From: Anaerolineaceae bacterium
GTDB taxonomy: Bacteria; Chloroflexota; Anaerolineae; Anaerolineales; Anaerolineaceae
Reading direction: 5' to 3'
NCBI GenBank assembly: GCA_014860845.1
Contig: JACZIY010000793.1
Coordinates: 1-16,286, forward strand
DNA length: 16,286 nucleotides
Of the stretch, positions 1 to 6,472 are shown piece after piece. Position numbers and translations under genes: made by a program. Position 1 is the first letter of the stretch. Each line of letters opens with the position of its first letter. The notes beneath the pieces were generated by a model. The model saw only the letters and a list, made by a program, of their open reading frames with translations, made no database searches and was not told the origin of the DNA.

Positions 1-1
1 G

Positions 2-91
2 GTTAATTCTATAATAACAGTATTACGTAATAATGTCAATAATGAATTTTGTCATGTTGGAATGAAAACATTATGGATTGAGTCAGCTTAA
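2..91 (+). CDS. 3' end of an unidentified plus-strand gene (partial)
   Basis: Frame 2 is open from the first base to a TAA at 89-91, giving a 29-residue C-terminal tail that ends in VGMKTLWIESA. I do not recognise the family. It is called a gene end rather than a chance open frame because a strong intrinsic terminator in the same orientation begins 25 bases after the stop. It is the only plus-strand coding trace in the window and converges on the minus-strand unit that ends at 219. The start and most of the gene lie outside the window. Confidence 0.45.
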   Translation, partial: VNSIITVLRNNVNNEFCHVGMKTLWIESA

Positions 92-116
92 AAATGTAAA
101 ATATCCAGCTATATGA

Positions 117-165
117 AAAGCACCTTATGCGAAGATAGAAACATAAGGTGCTTTCTTTTTCTTTT
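117..165 (+). terminator. Strong intrinsic terminator of the left-edge plus-strand gene
   Basis: A perfect 13-bp stem (AAAGCACCTTATG at 117-129, CATAAGGTGCTTT at 142-154) encloses a 12-base loop and runs straight into a pyrimidine-rich tract dominated by T. It lies between convergent genes. The four A residues at 116-119 give a short U run on the opposite strand, so it may also act weakly for the minus-strand unit ending at 219. Confidence 0.85.
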
Positions 166-218
166 GTTTTGTAAGGAGTCAATTCATAAAGATCTCCTTT
201 TTTTCCTTCCACTTATTA

Positions 219-683
219 TTAAATCTTCTTCTGATCAATCAAAACGCTAATGATAAAGACACCGAATGGAATCACCACACAACCCGCCTGAATGTACCAT
301 AACAATTCTTTTCCAATGGGGGGTAAGCTGCCATTGGCTGACATCGAGAACCACATTAAAACCACGTAAACCAGAATGATCGCCACCCAAAATGCCCGGT
401 ACCCTGCCCGGTAACGGATGAACAGGTTGCGTTCATCCTGCTCCTCAACCATCATCCGTTTTGCAGATGGATCTCCCTTTTTTACTGCCATATATCGTAC
501 AACCAGTCCAATACCTATACCTACCCACAGGATTCCCAATGCAGTGATGATGCTGACATTATAGGGAATGTAAGAATAGTTGATCTCAAAATACACACCC
601 ACCAGGATGAATAACACTCCCAGACCCAGGAAAAACCATCCGATGCGAATTCGACTATTCACCCATTTTTTTTGATCACTCAT
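219..683 (-). CDS. Four-helix membrane protein paired with XRE regulator
   Basis: A 154-residue protein with four predicted membrane helices at about residues 14-34, 44-64, 96-113 and 127-148. Between helices 2 and 3 is a charged cytoplasmic loop with EEQDERN near 80-86. An acidic DER-type motif before the second helix pair is typical of the small membrane proteins of the DUF2178/DUF3796 kind that often accompany short XRE regulators; the exact family is not assigned here. The ATG at 683 overlaps the end of the regulator gene by 8 bases and follows a clear GAGGAGG ribosome-binding site, so the two are translated from one message. The cargo or signal is unknown. By analogy with such pairs it may modulate or be controlled by the regulator, but that is inference. 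Confidence 0.8.
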   Translation of the reverse strand: MSDQKKWVNSRIRIGWFFLGLGVLFILVGVYFEINYSYIPYNVSIITALGILWVGIGIGLVVRYMAVKKGDPSAKRMMVEEQDERNLFIRYRAGYRAFWVAIILVYVVLMWFSMSANGSLPPIGKELLWYIQAGCVVIPFGVFIISVLIDQKKI

Positions 684-885
684 GTCGTTCCTCCTCTGAA
701 TAAATAAAAATATCTTCGATTTTCACTTTAAAAATTCTGGCAAGACGAAAGGCTAGTAAGATCGAGGGGTTATACCGCCCACTCTCCAGTGAAATAATGG
801 TTTGTCTCGACACTTCCACCTGGTCCGCCAACTCTTGCTGCGTCCAACCCGCTTGATTGCGCATTTCTTCCAATTTGTTTTTCAT
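676..885 (-). CDS. Short XRE-family HTH repressor
   Basis: A 69-residue cytoplasmic DNA-binding protein that is almost entirely one helix-turn-helix domain. The HTH core TQQELADQVEVSRQTI lies at about residues 15-30, followed by SLESGRYNPS, the usual XRE/Cro signature of this small-regulator class. The ATG at 885 is preferred over one at 897. GGGAG sits five bases upstream of it, and the predicted transcription start (about 909) would leave the 897 codon almost no leader. The 897 codon also lies inside the promoter-proximal operator. It is the first gene of a two-gene unit with the membrane protein that follows. Two matching inverted repeats flank its promoter, so autorepression is likely. 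Confidence 0.9.
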   Translation of the reverse strand: MKNKLEEMRNQAGWTQQELADQVEVSRQTIISLESGRYNPSILLAFRLARIFKVKIEDIFIYSEEERHE

Positions 886-896
886 AAACACTCCCA

Positions 897-914
897 TGTA
901 AAGCTTACTTTACA
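897..914. promoter_or_regulatory. Proximal operator of the XRE unit
   Basis: A perfect inverted repeat, TGTAAAG-CTTA-CTTTACA (7-bp arms, 4-base spacer). It covers the predicted transcription start and lies just upstream of the XRE start codon. A bound repressor here would block initiation. The half-site recurs in the distal copy at 939-956. Confidence 0.75.
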
Positions 915-915
915 T

Positions 916-944
916 ATTATACGGAAAATATTTAAAAATGTCAA
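916..944 (-). promoter_or_regulatory. Consensus sigma-70 promoter of the XRE unit
   Basis: On the minus strand TTGACA (939-944) and TATAAT (916-921) are separated by exactly 17 bases. Both hexamers match the consensus fully. The start point is expected near 908-909. The -35 hexamer is embedded in the distal operator and the start point in the proximal operator, so an intrinsically strong promoter appears to be held under repression. Confidence 0.85.
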
Positions 945-956
945 GTACGCTTTACA
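939..956. promoter_or_regulatory. Distal operator overlapping the -35 box
   Basis: TGTCAAG-TACG-CTTTACA has the same arm and spacer lengths as the proximal operator, with one mismatch between arms (TGTCAAG against TGTAAAG). The mismatch is what creates the TTGACA -35 hexamer on the minus strand. The two operator centres are 42 bases apart, close to four helical turns, so two bound dimers would lie on the same DNA face. Confidence 0.7.
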
Positions 957-1006
957 ATTTGGTGAATGGTTTTTTCTTAATCATTGCCCCCATAGATCTT
1001 TAATGA

Positions 1007-1402
1007 TCAGCGAATACCAGTATCGATATCAATATCCAGATAAACGCTTTGATTGGCTTTGATTTCAATTAACACTGGTAAATCCTTACTGAAATCCATG
1101 CCAATATGATTGATATCGACCAGATATTCACCAGTTTTAAGCTCAATTCTATAGGAACCATCAGGTTGGATTGGAACCTCTGCTATTTCGTTTTTCCCGT
1201 TTTTTGAATAAATCACAATTTGACGGGCAGAATACACTTCAGGAGCGGGGGTTGGTTCAGGGACTCCTGTTTGCATAACAGGAGACAAAGGTCCAATATT
1301 GACCTTACCTTCCAGTATTCCGGTTTCATTTTTGATGAGAGAACACCCTGACATAATGATTATTACAACCATCAAGAATGGAACACGAAGTAGTATTTTC
1401 AT
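1007..1402 (-). CDS. Small lipoprotein with one Ig-like / carboxypeptidase-regulatory-like domain
   Basis: 131 residues. The N-terminus is a lipoprotein signal: positive start, hydrophobic stretch 7-18, lipobox MSGC with the lipidated Cys at 20. A short linker leads to a single beta-rich domain with the landmarks EGKVNIGPLSPV (about 30-41), a proline-rich PEPTPAPE insertion and QPDGSYRIELKTGEYLVDI. These resemble the carboxypeptidase regulatory-like fold found in many secreted bacterial proteins. It should be anchored on the outer face of the membrane. The ATG at 1402 follows GGAG with good spacing. No enzymatic residues are visible and the function is unknown. Confidence 0.75.
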   Translation of the reverse strand: MKILLRVPFLMVVIIIMSGCSLIKNETGILEGKVNIGPLSPVMQTGVPEPTPAPEVYSARQIVIYSKNGKNEIAEVPIQPDGSYRIELKTGEYLVDINHIGMDFSKDLPVLIEIKANQSVYLDIDIDTGIR

Positions 1403-1471
1403 TGCGATTCTCCGTTCTGTTAATTAAAGACGTTACATGGATTGGCTATGTTCCATTCATTCTGTTGAATA

Positions 1472-1529
1472 ATCCAGTAGAAATCAATTTTTCATAAATC
1501 TCATTTCTACTGTGATTTTTCTACTGGAT
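1472..1529 (-). repeat. Two left-arm copies competing for one right arm (alternative hairpins)
   Basis: ATCCAGTAGAAA at 1472-1483 can pair with TTTCTACTGGAT at 1518-1529 (12 bp perfect). Its part CAGTAGAAAT at 1475-1484 can instead pair with ATTTCTACTG at 1503-1512 (10 bp perfect). Only one hairpin can form at a time. The outer arm contains the stop codon of the membrane-protein gene ending at 1521. No T-run follows on the minus strand, so this is not a canonical terminator. Confidence 0.55.
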
Positions 1530-1904
1530 GATGGGTAGTCGTTTCGGAAGTCCATTATTATAATATTTTCGATGATACATTAACATAATTGCAGGTAAGA
1601 GTGTTATTCCAAAGAAAAGTAAATCTATCCATCCAAAATCATCAAAAATCAATGAAAAAGCTGATATGGCAAGAATGAAAATGAGCATATCGTATGCGGT
1701 TTTATTTCCTTTTCTCATCAAAACATAAAGACCAAACATTACGATAGCTACCACCAAAGCTACGATAGCCATACTCCAGCGGATTACATTTGATTCGGGC
1801 ATACCTGGATGAACCTTCAAGATGATGGTAAAGGAAAAGATTATTAAGGAGATTGCCACCAGAGGTATCAGAAATAAAGCGATTTTATACGAGGTTTGTC
1901 TCAT
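1521..1904 (-). CDS. Small four-helix membrane protein, unknown function
   Basis: 127 residues with four hydrophobic segments at about 8-29, 42-63, 71-88 and 92-110. A basic loop (MRKGNK) separates helices 2 and 3, and the C-terminal tail HRKYYNNGLPKR is basic, which suggests both are cytoplasmic. I recognise no family. The ATG at 1904 has only a weak AAAGAAA ribosome-binding site. It lies 26 bases after the stop of the upstream O-methyltransferase gene and could be read from the same transcript. Confidence 0.65.
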   Translation of the reverse strand: MRQTSYKIALFLIPLVAISLIIFSFTIILKVHPGMPESNVIRWSMAIVALVVAIVMFGLYVLMRKGNKTAYDMLIFILAISAFSLIFDDFGWIDLLFFGITLLPAIMLMYHRKYYNNGLPKRLPIIQ

Positions 1905-1930
1905 TTTCTTTAAATTTTCTTCTTAAAATA

Positions 1931-2923
1931 TTACAAAACAACCTCAATGATTTTAGTGAGTGATTTGGTTGGAATAATTCGATTTATTCGTAGATTTGCT
2001 TTCTTCAGCAATGTATCAAATTCCTCTTCTGTGCGTTCTTTGCCATTGAATAATACCTGCATGTCTAAATCATAATATGCACCAATCAAATCAGTGGGCG
2101 AGTCAATTAACATTTCAATGATCAACAGTCGCGAAGAGAGAGACATGACATCCCGACAATTATTCAGGATCATCAATGCCTTTTCATCGTCCCAATTGTG
2201 TAAAACACTTTTTAAGATCATCAAATCGGCTGAAGGAACTTTCTCGAAAAAATTTCCAGCTTTGACTTTTACGCGATCAGACAAATCTGAAAGAACATGG
2301 GTTTCGATCACACTTTCCTGATCGAACAATATGCCCTGCAAATGTGGATATTCTTCCAACAAAGTTTGTAACAGTATTCCTTGTCCACCACCAATATCAC
2401 AAACTGAACGGAATGATTCGAAATCATAGGCTTCCACGATTGCTTTGGATGACATTTTTGTAGAAATAGTCATCCACTGGTTGTAATGATCACCATATTG
2501 GCGAAACCTGTTCATATAATCATAAAAAGGAATTCCCATTGCGGCTTCAAAAGCGTTTTCTCCAATTGTTAATGAATAGGTTATATTATGCCAGGCTTGT
2601 TGCCAGGGATCACTGCCGGCTAATAGCAGTCCGTAATACAGGCTACCAGGGACATCTTTCAACAATAATTTACCCATATCAGACAGGGCATATTTATTGT
2701 CTTCCAGCTTAATGACCTCAATCACTTCTGCAAATCTTAATGTGCGGAAAAGAACATCAGCATTGAGACCACAGGCATAAACGAGCTCTTCCAATGTTTT
2801 TGAATCAAAACGCAATTCTTCAACGACTCCAGATTTTACAAGACCATATAGAATCGCAGTATTAGCAAATCCTAAAGCTAGTTTCCACAATTTTTCCTGT
2901 GGTGAGAAATTTGATTGTTCCAT
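1931..2923 (-). CDS. SAM-dependent O-methyltransferase (acetylserotonin/hydroxyneurosporene OMT-like)
   Basis: A cytoplasmic class I methyltransferase of 330 residues. The N-terminal winged-helix dimerisation region spans about 1-100 (LGFANTAILYGLVKSGVVEE, then ALSDMGKLLL). The C-terminal Rossmann domain has the glycine-rich SAM motif CDIGGGQG at about 175-182, and ILKSVLHNWDDE near 236-247, whose His is the catalytic base in plant-type OMTs. Length and domain order are normal for Methyltransf_2 proteins. The ATG at 2923 is chosen because AGGAAGG lies four bases upstream; an ATG 20 codons earlier has no such site. The substrate, probably a small hydroxylated compound, cannot be told from sequence. 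No biosynthetic partner genes are adjacent. Confidence 0.88.
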   Translation of the reverse strand: MEQSNFSPQEKLWKLALGFANTAILYGLVKSGVVEELRFDSKTLEELVYACGLNADVLFRTLRFAEVIEVIKLEDNKYALSDMGKLLLKDVPGSLYYGLLLAGSDPWQQAWHNITYSLTIGENAFEAAMGIPFYDYMNRFRQYGDHYNQWMTISTKMSSKAIVEAYDFESFRSVCDIGGGQGILLQTLLEEYPHLQGILFDQESVIETHVLSDLSDRVKVKAGNFFEKVPSADLMILKSVLHNWDDEKALMILNNCRDVMSLSSRLLIIEMLIDSPTDLIGAYYDLDMQVLFNGKERTEEEFDTLLKKANLRINRIIPTKSLTKIIEVVL

Positions 2924-3251
2924 AAAACCTTCCTTTGAAAATCCTAAAAAATGAATGAGAAATAATAACTTCTTTTTAATCAAACCCTAAAAATAGAATT
3001 GGTGTTGATTATATAAAAGTAAATTATCAAAAAAATAATAGAGGTTTGTTGAAACTAAAATCTGACACTTTATCCAATAGTATTTAGATAAATATTAGCA
3101 TATTAAAGGAAAACAGCAAGTGGCAGGAAATAAAAATTCACTTCTTATCAATGGGGGAGGGGATTGACATCAAGACGCGAGGAATAATTCCAATGAAACT
3201 GTTTTCTTTTTATTTGAATGATAATATAGCGTTACATGGAGAAAAAATAGA
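2924..3251. other. 328-base noncoding stretch upstream of the O-methyltransferase
   Basis: Very AT-rich. It holds a TATAAT-like hexamer at 3008-3013 on the minus strand without a convincing -35 box at normal spacing, so only a tentative promoter for the O-methyltransferase. One copy of the 10-mer GTTACATGGA is at 3231-3240. An open frame entering from 3151 on the plus strand is not supported as a gene. I see no RNA gene or recognisable gene relic. Confidence 0.5.
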
Positions 3252-3947
3252 TCAATCTGGATTATATTTTTTTATCCAAATTCTTCTTATCCATTCATCT
3301 CCACCGATGGCTATTAGTCCAATGCCGATTGTATCGATAAACCCATGGGTGAAGATTACCAACCACAGGTTGAAATCACTAAGGATGAAAATAATTCCTA
3401 AAATAACACCAACAATTCCTGTGCTGATCATGCCACTGGTTCCCTGGTAACCGTGAGATAACCCAAACACGAGGGAAGAAAGTAGCAAGTTGATGATCAA
3501 CGCTCCCAGACTTACACCGATCAGGTCTCTCATTTCCGTCATCAAATATCCGCGATAAATCCCTTCTTCAATGACAGCAACAAGAATCCAAACCATGAAT
3601 AACCACTGGAGAAACACCTTCCAGTTGCCCTTAACTGCATCTATTACGCTATGATCATGTTTGGAGTTGGTTATTTTTTCTGTTAAAGGCTCAATCAGAA
3701 TCACGGAAAATAGCTGAATGATCAGTCCCAACCCAAGCCCCATCAGAATTGTAAAAAACCAGTTCTGGGGAGGAGCAAATCCAATCTGGGTAATTTTTTC
3801 TCCACGAGCCCATAAAAACAACGCGACTATTATGATGGCTCCAATAATACCAAGTCCTGGCTGTTTTCTAAGGCCGGTGAAGATGAGTAATGTAGATACA
3901 ACCAAAATGATCAAAACATGAATAGTCGTGTTACTGATGGGCATCAT
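3252..3947 (-). CDS. CPBP-family intramembrane metalloprotease
   Basis: A polytopic membrane protein of 231 residues with all three CPBP (Abi/CAAX protease-like) motifs. Motif 1 is IEEGIYRGYL with the EE pair near 127-128 and Arg near 132. Motif 2 is FGLSH with His near 165, and motif 3 is FTHGFID with His near 201. The Glu and His residues are the expected metal ligands and catalytic groups. About six or seven hydrophobic segments surround them. Such proteins cleave or process membrane substrates, in some bacteria in peptide maturation or self-immunity; the substrate here is unknown. Three ATGs in a row open the gene. The second or third is better spaced from GAGAGG than the first. Confidence 0.88.
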   Translation of the reverse strand: MMPISNTTIHVLIILVVSTLLIFTGLRKQPGLGIIGAIIIVALFLWARGEKITQIGFAPPQNWFFTILMGLGLGLIIQLFSVILIEPLTEKITNSKHDHSVIDAVKGNWKVFLQWLFMVWILVAVIEEGIYRGYLMTEMRDLIGVSLGALIINLLLSSLVFGLSHGYQGTSGMISTGIVGVILGIIFILSDFNLWLVIFTHGFIDTIGIGLIAIGGDEWIRRIWIKKYNPD

Positions 3948-4068
3948 CATATCCTCTCTATACTTTTGGACGATTGGGTTGATATCGATTTTATAGTATT
4001 TTGGTATAGAAGATAATTAAAAGGGACTATTATTGTGAAATGCTAAGATCAAACCTGATTATCAAGCT

Positions 4069-4485
4069 TTATTTACATTGGATTATCACTTCATCACTGA
4101 TTTGATGATAGGCACCATCGTACCAGGCTTTGATGTGAACGGTATAAGTTCCACTGATAAAATACCTGTACTGATACTCATTTTCAGCATTTCTTTCCAA
4201 AACAGAGTATCCATCCTGATCCTTGATAACCCAGGTCAATGAACTAATAGGGGTGTCTCCCTCAATTTCACCTCGAACAACTCCACAACCATCGTCAACA
4301 ACAGATAGTTCGATGGTTACATCGGGAATTTCATAAATATTATTGGAACTCGATTCGGCTATTCCAAAATAGGTGATTACACCAATTAATGCAATGCAGG
4401 TTGTAATCAGGAAACAAGCTGCAAAGATTCCTAACAGAATAAATAACCAGTGGCGATTGGTTTTTGTATTGGATGAGGAATTCAA
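4069..4485 (-). CDS. Membrane-anchored protein with a beta-sandwich-like outer domain
   Basis: 138 residues: a short basic N-terminus, one transmembrane segment at about 12-37, then an extracytoplasmic domain of about 90 residues. That domain is rich in beta-prone strands (VTIELSVVDDGCGVV, LTWVIKDQDGYSVLE, YFISGTYTVHIKAWYDG). It carries two cysteines, at CGVV and near the C-terminus (IIQCK), that could form a disulfide. It resembles PKD/Ig-like folds but no family is assigned. No ATG is available: the frame has no internal Met before the helix and an upstream TGA closes it, so TTG at 4485 is the best start, with only a weak ribosome-binding site. Confidence 0.65.
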   Translation of the reverse strand: MNSSSNTKTNRHWLFILLGIFAACFLITTCIALIGVITYFGIAESSSNNIYEIPDVTIELSVVDDGCGVVRGEIEGDTPISSLTWVIKDQDGYSVLERNAENEYQYRYFISGTYTVHIKAWYDGAYHQISDEVIIQCK

Positions 4486-4509
4486 TTTCGTATACCTAAC
4501 ATTTTCTCA

Positions 4510-4558
4510 AATAATGAGATAAATAAAAATATACTCCCTATTGAAAATTATAGGGAGT
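4510..4558 (-). terminator. Intrinsic terminator of the VOC gene
   Basis: A perfect 9-bp stem (ACTCCCTAT at 4533-4541, ATAGGGAGT at 4550-4558) with an 8-base loop. On the minus strand it is followed by ATATTTTTATTT. It starts 18 bases past the stop of the VOC-family gene and separates it from the next gene downstream. Confidence 0.8.
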
Positions 4559-4575
4559 GAAAAAAGTTTAGAATT

Positions 4576-5052
4576 TTACTCAATTCCTTGATACGCTTTT
4601 TGTAATAAGTCTATATCCAATTTGACCATACTCAACATCGCTTTCATGACCCGTTTTGATCGCTCCGGATCCTGATCTTGCATAAGCTCACCAATGATAG
4701 TAGGAATAATTTGCCACGAAACCCCAAATTTGTCCTTCAACCAACCACATTGTTCTGCTTCTCCGCCCTCTAACAGCCGTTCCCAGTAGTAATCGACCTC
4801 TTTCTGGGTTTCACAATTTACCATAAATGAAATGGCATTCGTAAAATTAAACTCAGGTCCGCCATTCAAGGCTAAAAATTCCCGTCCTTCCAATTCGAAA
4901 GGGACAGTCATCACAGTGCCAGGTTCTCCATATCCTTCTTCATTATAAAAAGCTGGATCTAAGACTTTGGAATTCTTAAATATGGAAGTGTAATGTCTGA
5001 CTGCCTCTTCAGCCTGATTGTTAAACCATAAACAGGTGGATATTTTTTGCAT
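4576..5052 (-). CDS. VOC-family PhnB-like protein (3-dmu-9_3-mt domain)
   Basis: 158 residues covering one full PhnB / 3-demethylubiquinone-9 3-methyltransferase-like domain of the vicinal-oxygen-chelate superfamily. Landmarks in order: ISTCLWFNNQAEEAVRHYTS at the start, GTVMTVPFELEGREFLALNGG in the middle, then WLKDKFGVSWQIIP and MLSMVKLDIDLLQKAY at the end. The ATG at 5052 follows AAAGGAGAT with ideal spacing, and a good terminator follows the gene. Despite the domain name, members are not proven methyltransferases, and the ligand and reaction are unknown. It appears to be a single-gene transcript. Confidence 0.88.
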   Translation of the reverse strand: MQKISTCLWFNNQAEEAVRHYTSIFKNSKVLDPAFYNEEGYGEPGTVMTVPFELEGREFLALNGGPEFNFTNAISFMVNCETQKEVDYYWERLLEGGEAEQCGWLKDKFGVSWQIIPTIIGELMQDQDPERSKRVMKAMLSMVKLDIDLLQKAYQGIE

Positions 5053-5138
5053 ACGATCTCCTTTATTTATTGAAGGTGAGAAGATGTTACATGGAATTCC
5101 CCAGTCGGGAAAGAAATTTGGATAATGTTTGGCTGATG

Positions 5139-5633
5139 CTAAGCTTTCTGATCGTCCGAAGCGGGTTCAATCACAACGATTACCATCCCCTTCGCATAGG
5201 ATTCCAGCTCTTCCAGTGATGGAGGAATGCTAAGCCCTTCTGCTCTCAAGATCCATCCAATCATTTTGGGGTGTCTTTCAATCCTGATTTTTAAAAACTC
5301 AACAATCTTGGCTGAATCATCAATGATGGTTGCAATTCCAGTAAATTTTGTGGCTTTGAATTGAACACCAACCTGTGGATTTTTGAGAATATTCTTAACC
5401 CAATCAGCTTTTTTCCCAAACGATGAGCCCAGATAGATTTTTCCATCTATTTCTTCATATTGTAAAGGTGTCACCCGTGGTTTCCCTGTTGATCGACCAA
5501 TGGTAGTTAGCAGAAGTACAAATTTTCCTAATAAGCGACCAAATCCAATCGCATAAAAGAATTGAGGAGGATAATGGATCAGTTTAATAACCGGTTTTGG
5601 TAATTGTGTGAAACCTGGCATCGTTAAATTCAT
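5139..5633 (-). CDS. Nitroreductase-family deazaflavin (F420)-dependent protein, DUF385-like
   Basis: 164 residues of the DUF385 / F420H2-dependent oxidoreductase split-barrel family. The nucleotide/cofactor-binding segment TTIGRSTGKPRVTPLQYEE is near 43-61, followed by IYLGSSFGKKADWVKNILKN and then PQVGVQF. The start is set at the ATG of an ATGA overlap with the preceding gene. A longer frame to 5738 would read back through that gene and has no family similarity there. Members reduce quinones, nitroaromatics or other electrophiles with reduced deazaflavin; whether this host makes F420 cannot be judged here. Coupling to the methyltransferase-like gene suggests joint expression. Confidence 0.85.
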   Translation of the reverse strand: MNLTMPGFTQLPKPVIKLIHYPPQFFYAIGFGRLLGKFVLLLTTIGRSTGKPRVTPLQYEEIDGKIYLGSSFGKKADWVKNILKNPQVGVQFKATKFTGIATIIDDSAKIVEFLKIRIERHPKMIGWILRAEGLSIPPSLEELESYAKGMVIVVIEPASDDQKA

Positions 5634-6166
5634 TTCTTCCAAGGGATTGGAATCATGAAAGGAGTGGAATTCTTGTAATCCACATAATCCTGCCCAAAGC
5701 GAATTGCCAACTCTTTTTCTTCCACTTTTTTGATCCAAAGTATCAATAAAAGCAAGAATAGGATGACTACTATGATTGAAGAAAGAGAACCTACAAGGAT
5801 AGCCATCCCAAGGTACATGCTAATAGCCCCAAACCCCATCGGATTGCGGCTTTGTTTAAAGGGTCCATCGATCAACAACTTTTGGGTGGCCATCATCGGT
5901 AATGGAGTTCCTCTGGCTCGTGTCAATTGAGAAATAATAGACCAGAATGCATAAGTTGCTCCGATCAGAACCATTATTCCACCAATGGCAATATTGATAA
6001 TCCCAAATGAAAGAGATGGAAAATCGATTATTTTATCAACAGCTGGCAATCCTCGAATGAGAAGTAAAGGGATCAATAAGAGGAATAATAACCCAGCCAG
6101 AAGGGTGGCAAAAAAACGTTGGTTGAAACTAAATTCATGTTCCGACCATTTGATAATTCGTTTCAT
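5630..6166 (-). CDS. Isoprenylcysteine carboxyl methyltransferase-like integral membrane enzyme
   Basis: 178 residues with four or five hydrophobic segments (about 18-37, 54-78, 111-128, 130-146). It carries the ICMT/PEMT-type C-terminal SAM-binding signature: LIDGPFKQSRNPMGFG at about 98-113 and EEKELAIRFGQDYVDYKNSTP at 149-169. Most bacterial members of this fold methylate unknown small or lipid substrates and do not act on prenylated proteins. The ATG at 6166 follows GAGGAG. The stop codon overlaps the start of the deazaflavin-type gene by four bases (ATGA), a clear translational coupling. Confidence 0.85.
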   Translation of the reverse strand: MKRIIKWSEHEFSFNQRFFATLLAGLLFLLLIPLLLIRGLPAVDKIIDFPSLSFGIINIAIGGIMVLIGATYAFWSIISQLTRARGTPLPMMATQKLLIDGPFKQSRNPMGFGAISMYLGMAILVGSLSSIIVVILFLLLLILWIKKVEEKELAIRFGQDYVDYKNSTPFMIPIPWKK

Positions 6167-6244
6167 GTTAACTCCTCTTCAAATCCATCTTTATTAATGA
6201 TTGTATTGGAAAAATACAAAGGATGACTGGACTAATAGACACAG

Positions 6245-6456
6245 TTATTCACTTAATGATAATGCTTTCAATGCCTTTGGAGGGTCTCCGGAATTTATTC
6301 TCTTCTTTATCAACAATGCACATTCATTTGCAGAAAAGATGGATGTATCGACTTCCAAATCGTAAATACCTTTACCATGCACAATATCATACTTACAATA
6401 CTGGTCTTTCCAGAGCTGGATGTGCCAATAATGATGATGATTTTGCCTATATTCAC
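6245..6456 (-). pseudogene. Decayed chloramphenicol-phosphotransferase-like (CPT) P-loop kinase
   Basis: Two pieces of one protein family in different frames. The 5' piece starts at GTG 6456 after AAGGCGG and reads MNIGKIIIIIGTSSSGKTSI, with a Walker A GTSSSGKT encoded at 6403-6426. The 3' piece, shifted in frame, ends at TAA 6245-6247 and contains YDIVHGKGIYDLEVDTS followed by ANECALLI. That matches the conserved end of CPT proteins (VH-x-YD-x-EVDT then ECA). Full CPT-family proteins are about 170-200 residues. Only about 70 codons remain, so roughly 110 codons between the P-loop and the tail are missing and the frame is broken. It follows the small membrane-protein gene by 16 bases. An assembly gap is the main alternative. 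Confidence 0.75.
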
Positions 6457-6472
6457 TGACCGCCTTGAATAC

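Noticed and set aside
970..1012. Imperfect hairpin between the lipoprotein and XRE genes (TGATCATT / AATGATTA)
   Set aside because: The loop is long, there is a G-T wobble, and no T-run follows in either direction, so a terminator call is not supported.
3151..3450. Plus-strand open frame of 99 codons preceded by a purine-rich run
   Set aside because: More than half is antisense to the CPBP protease C-terminus. The codon content looks like a complement artefact, and the GGGGGAGGGG run overlaps the candidate start rather than forming a normal ribosome-binding site.
6223..6459. Plus-strand open frame of 78 codons
   Set aside because: It lies antisense to the CPT-like relic, which explains the sequence on the minus strand, and its translation has no recognisable features.
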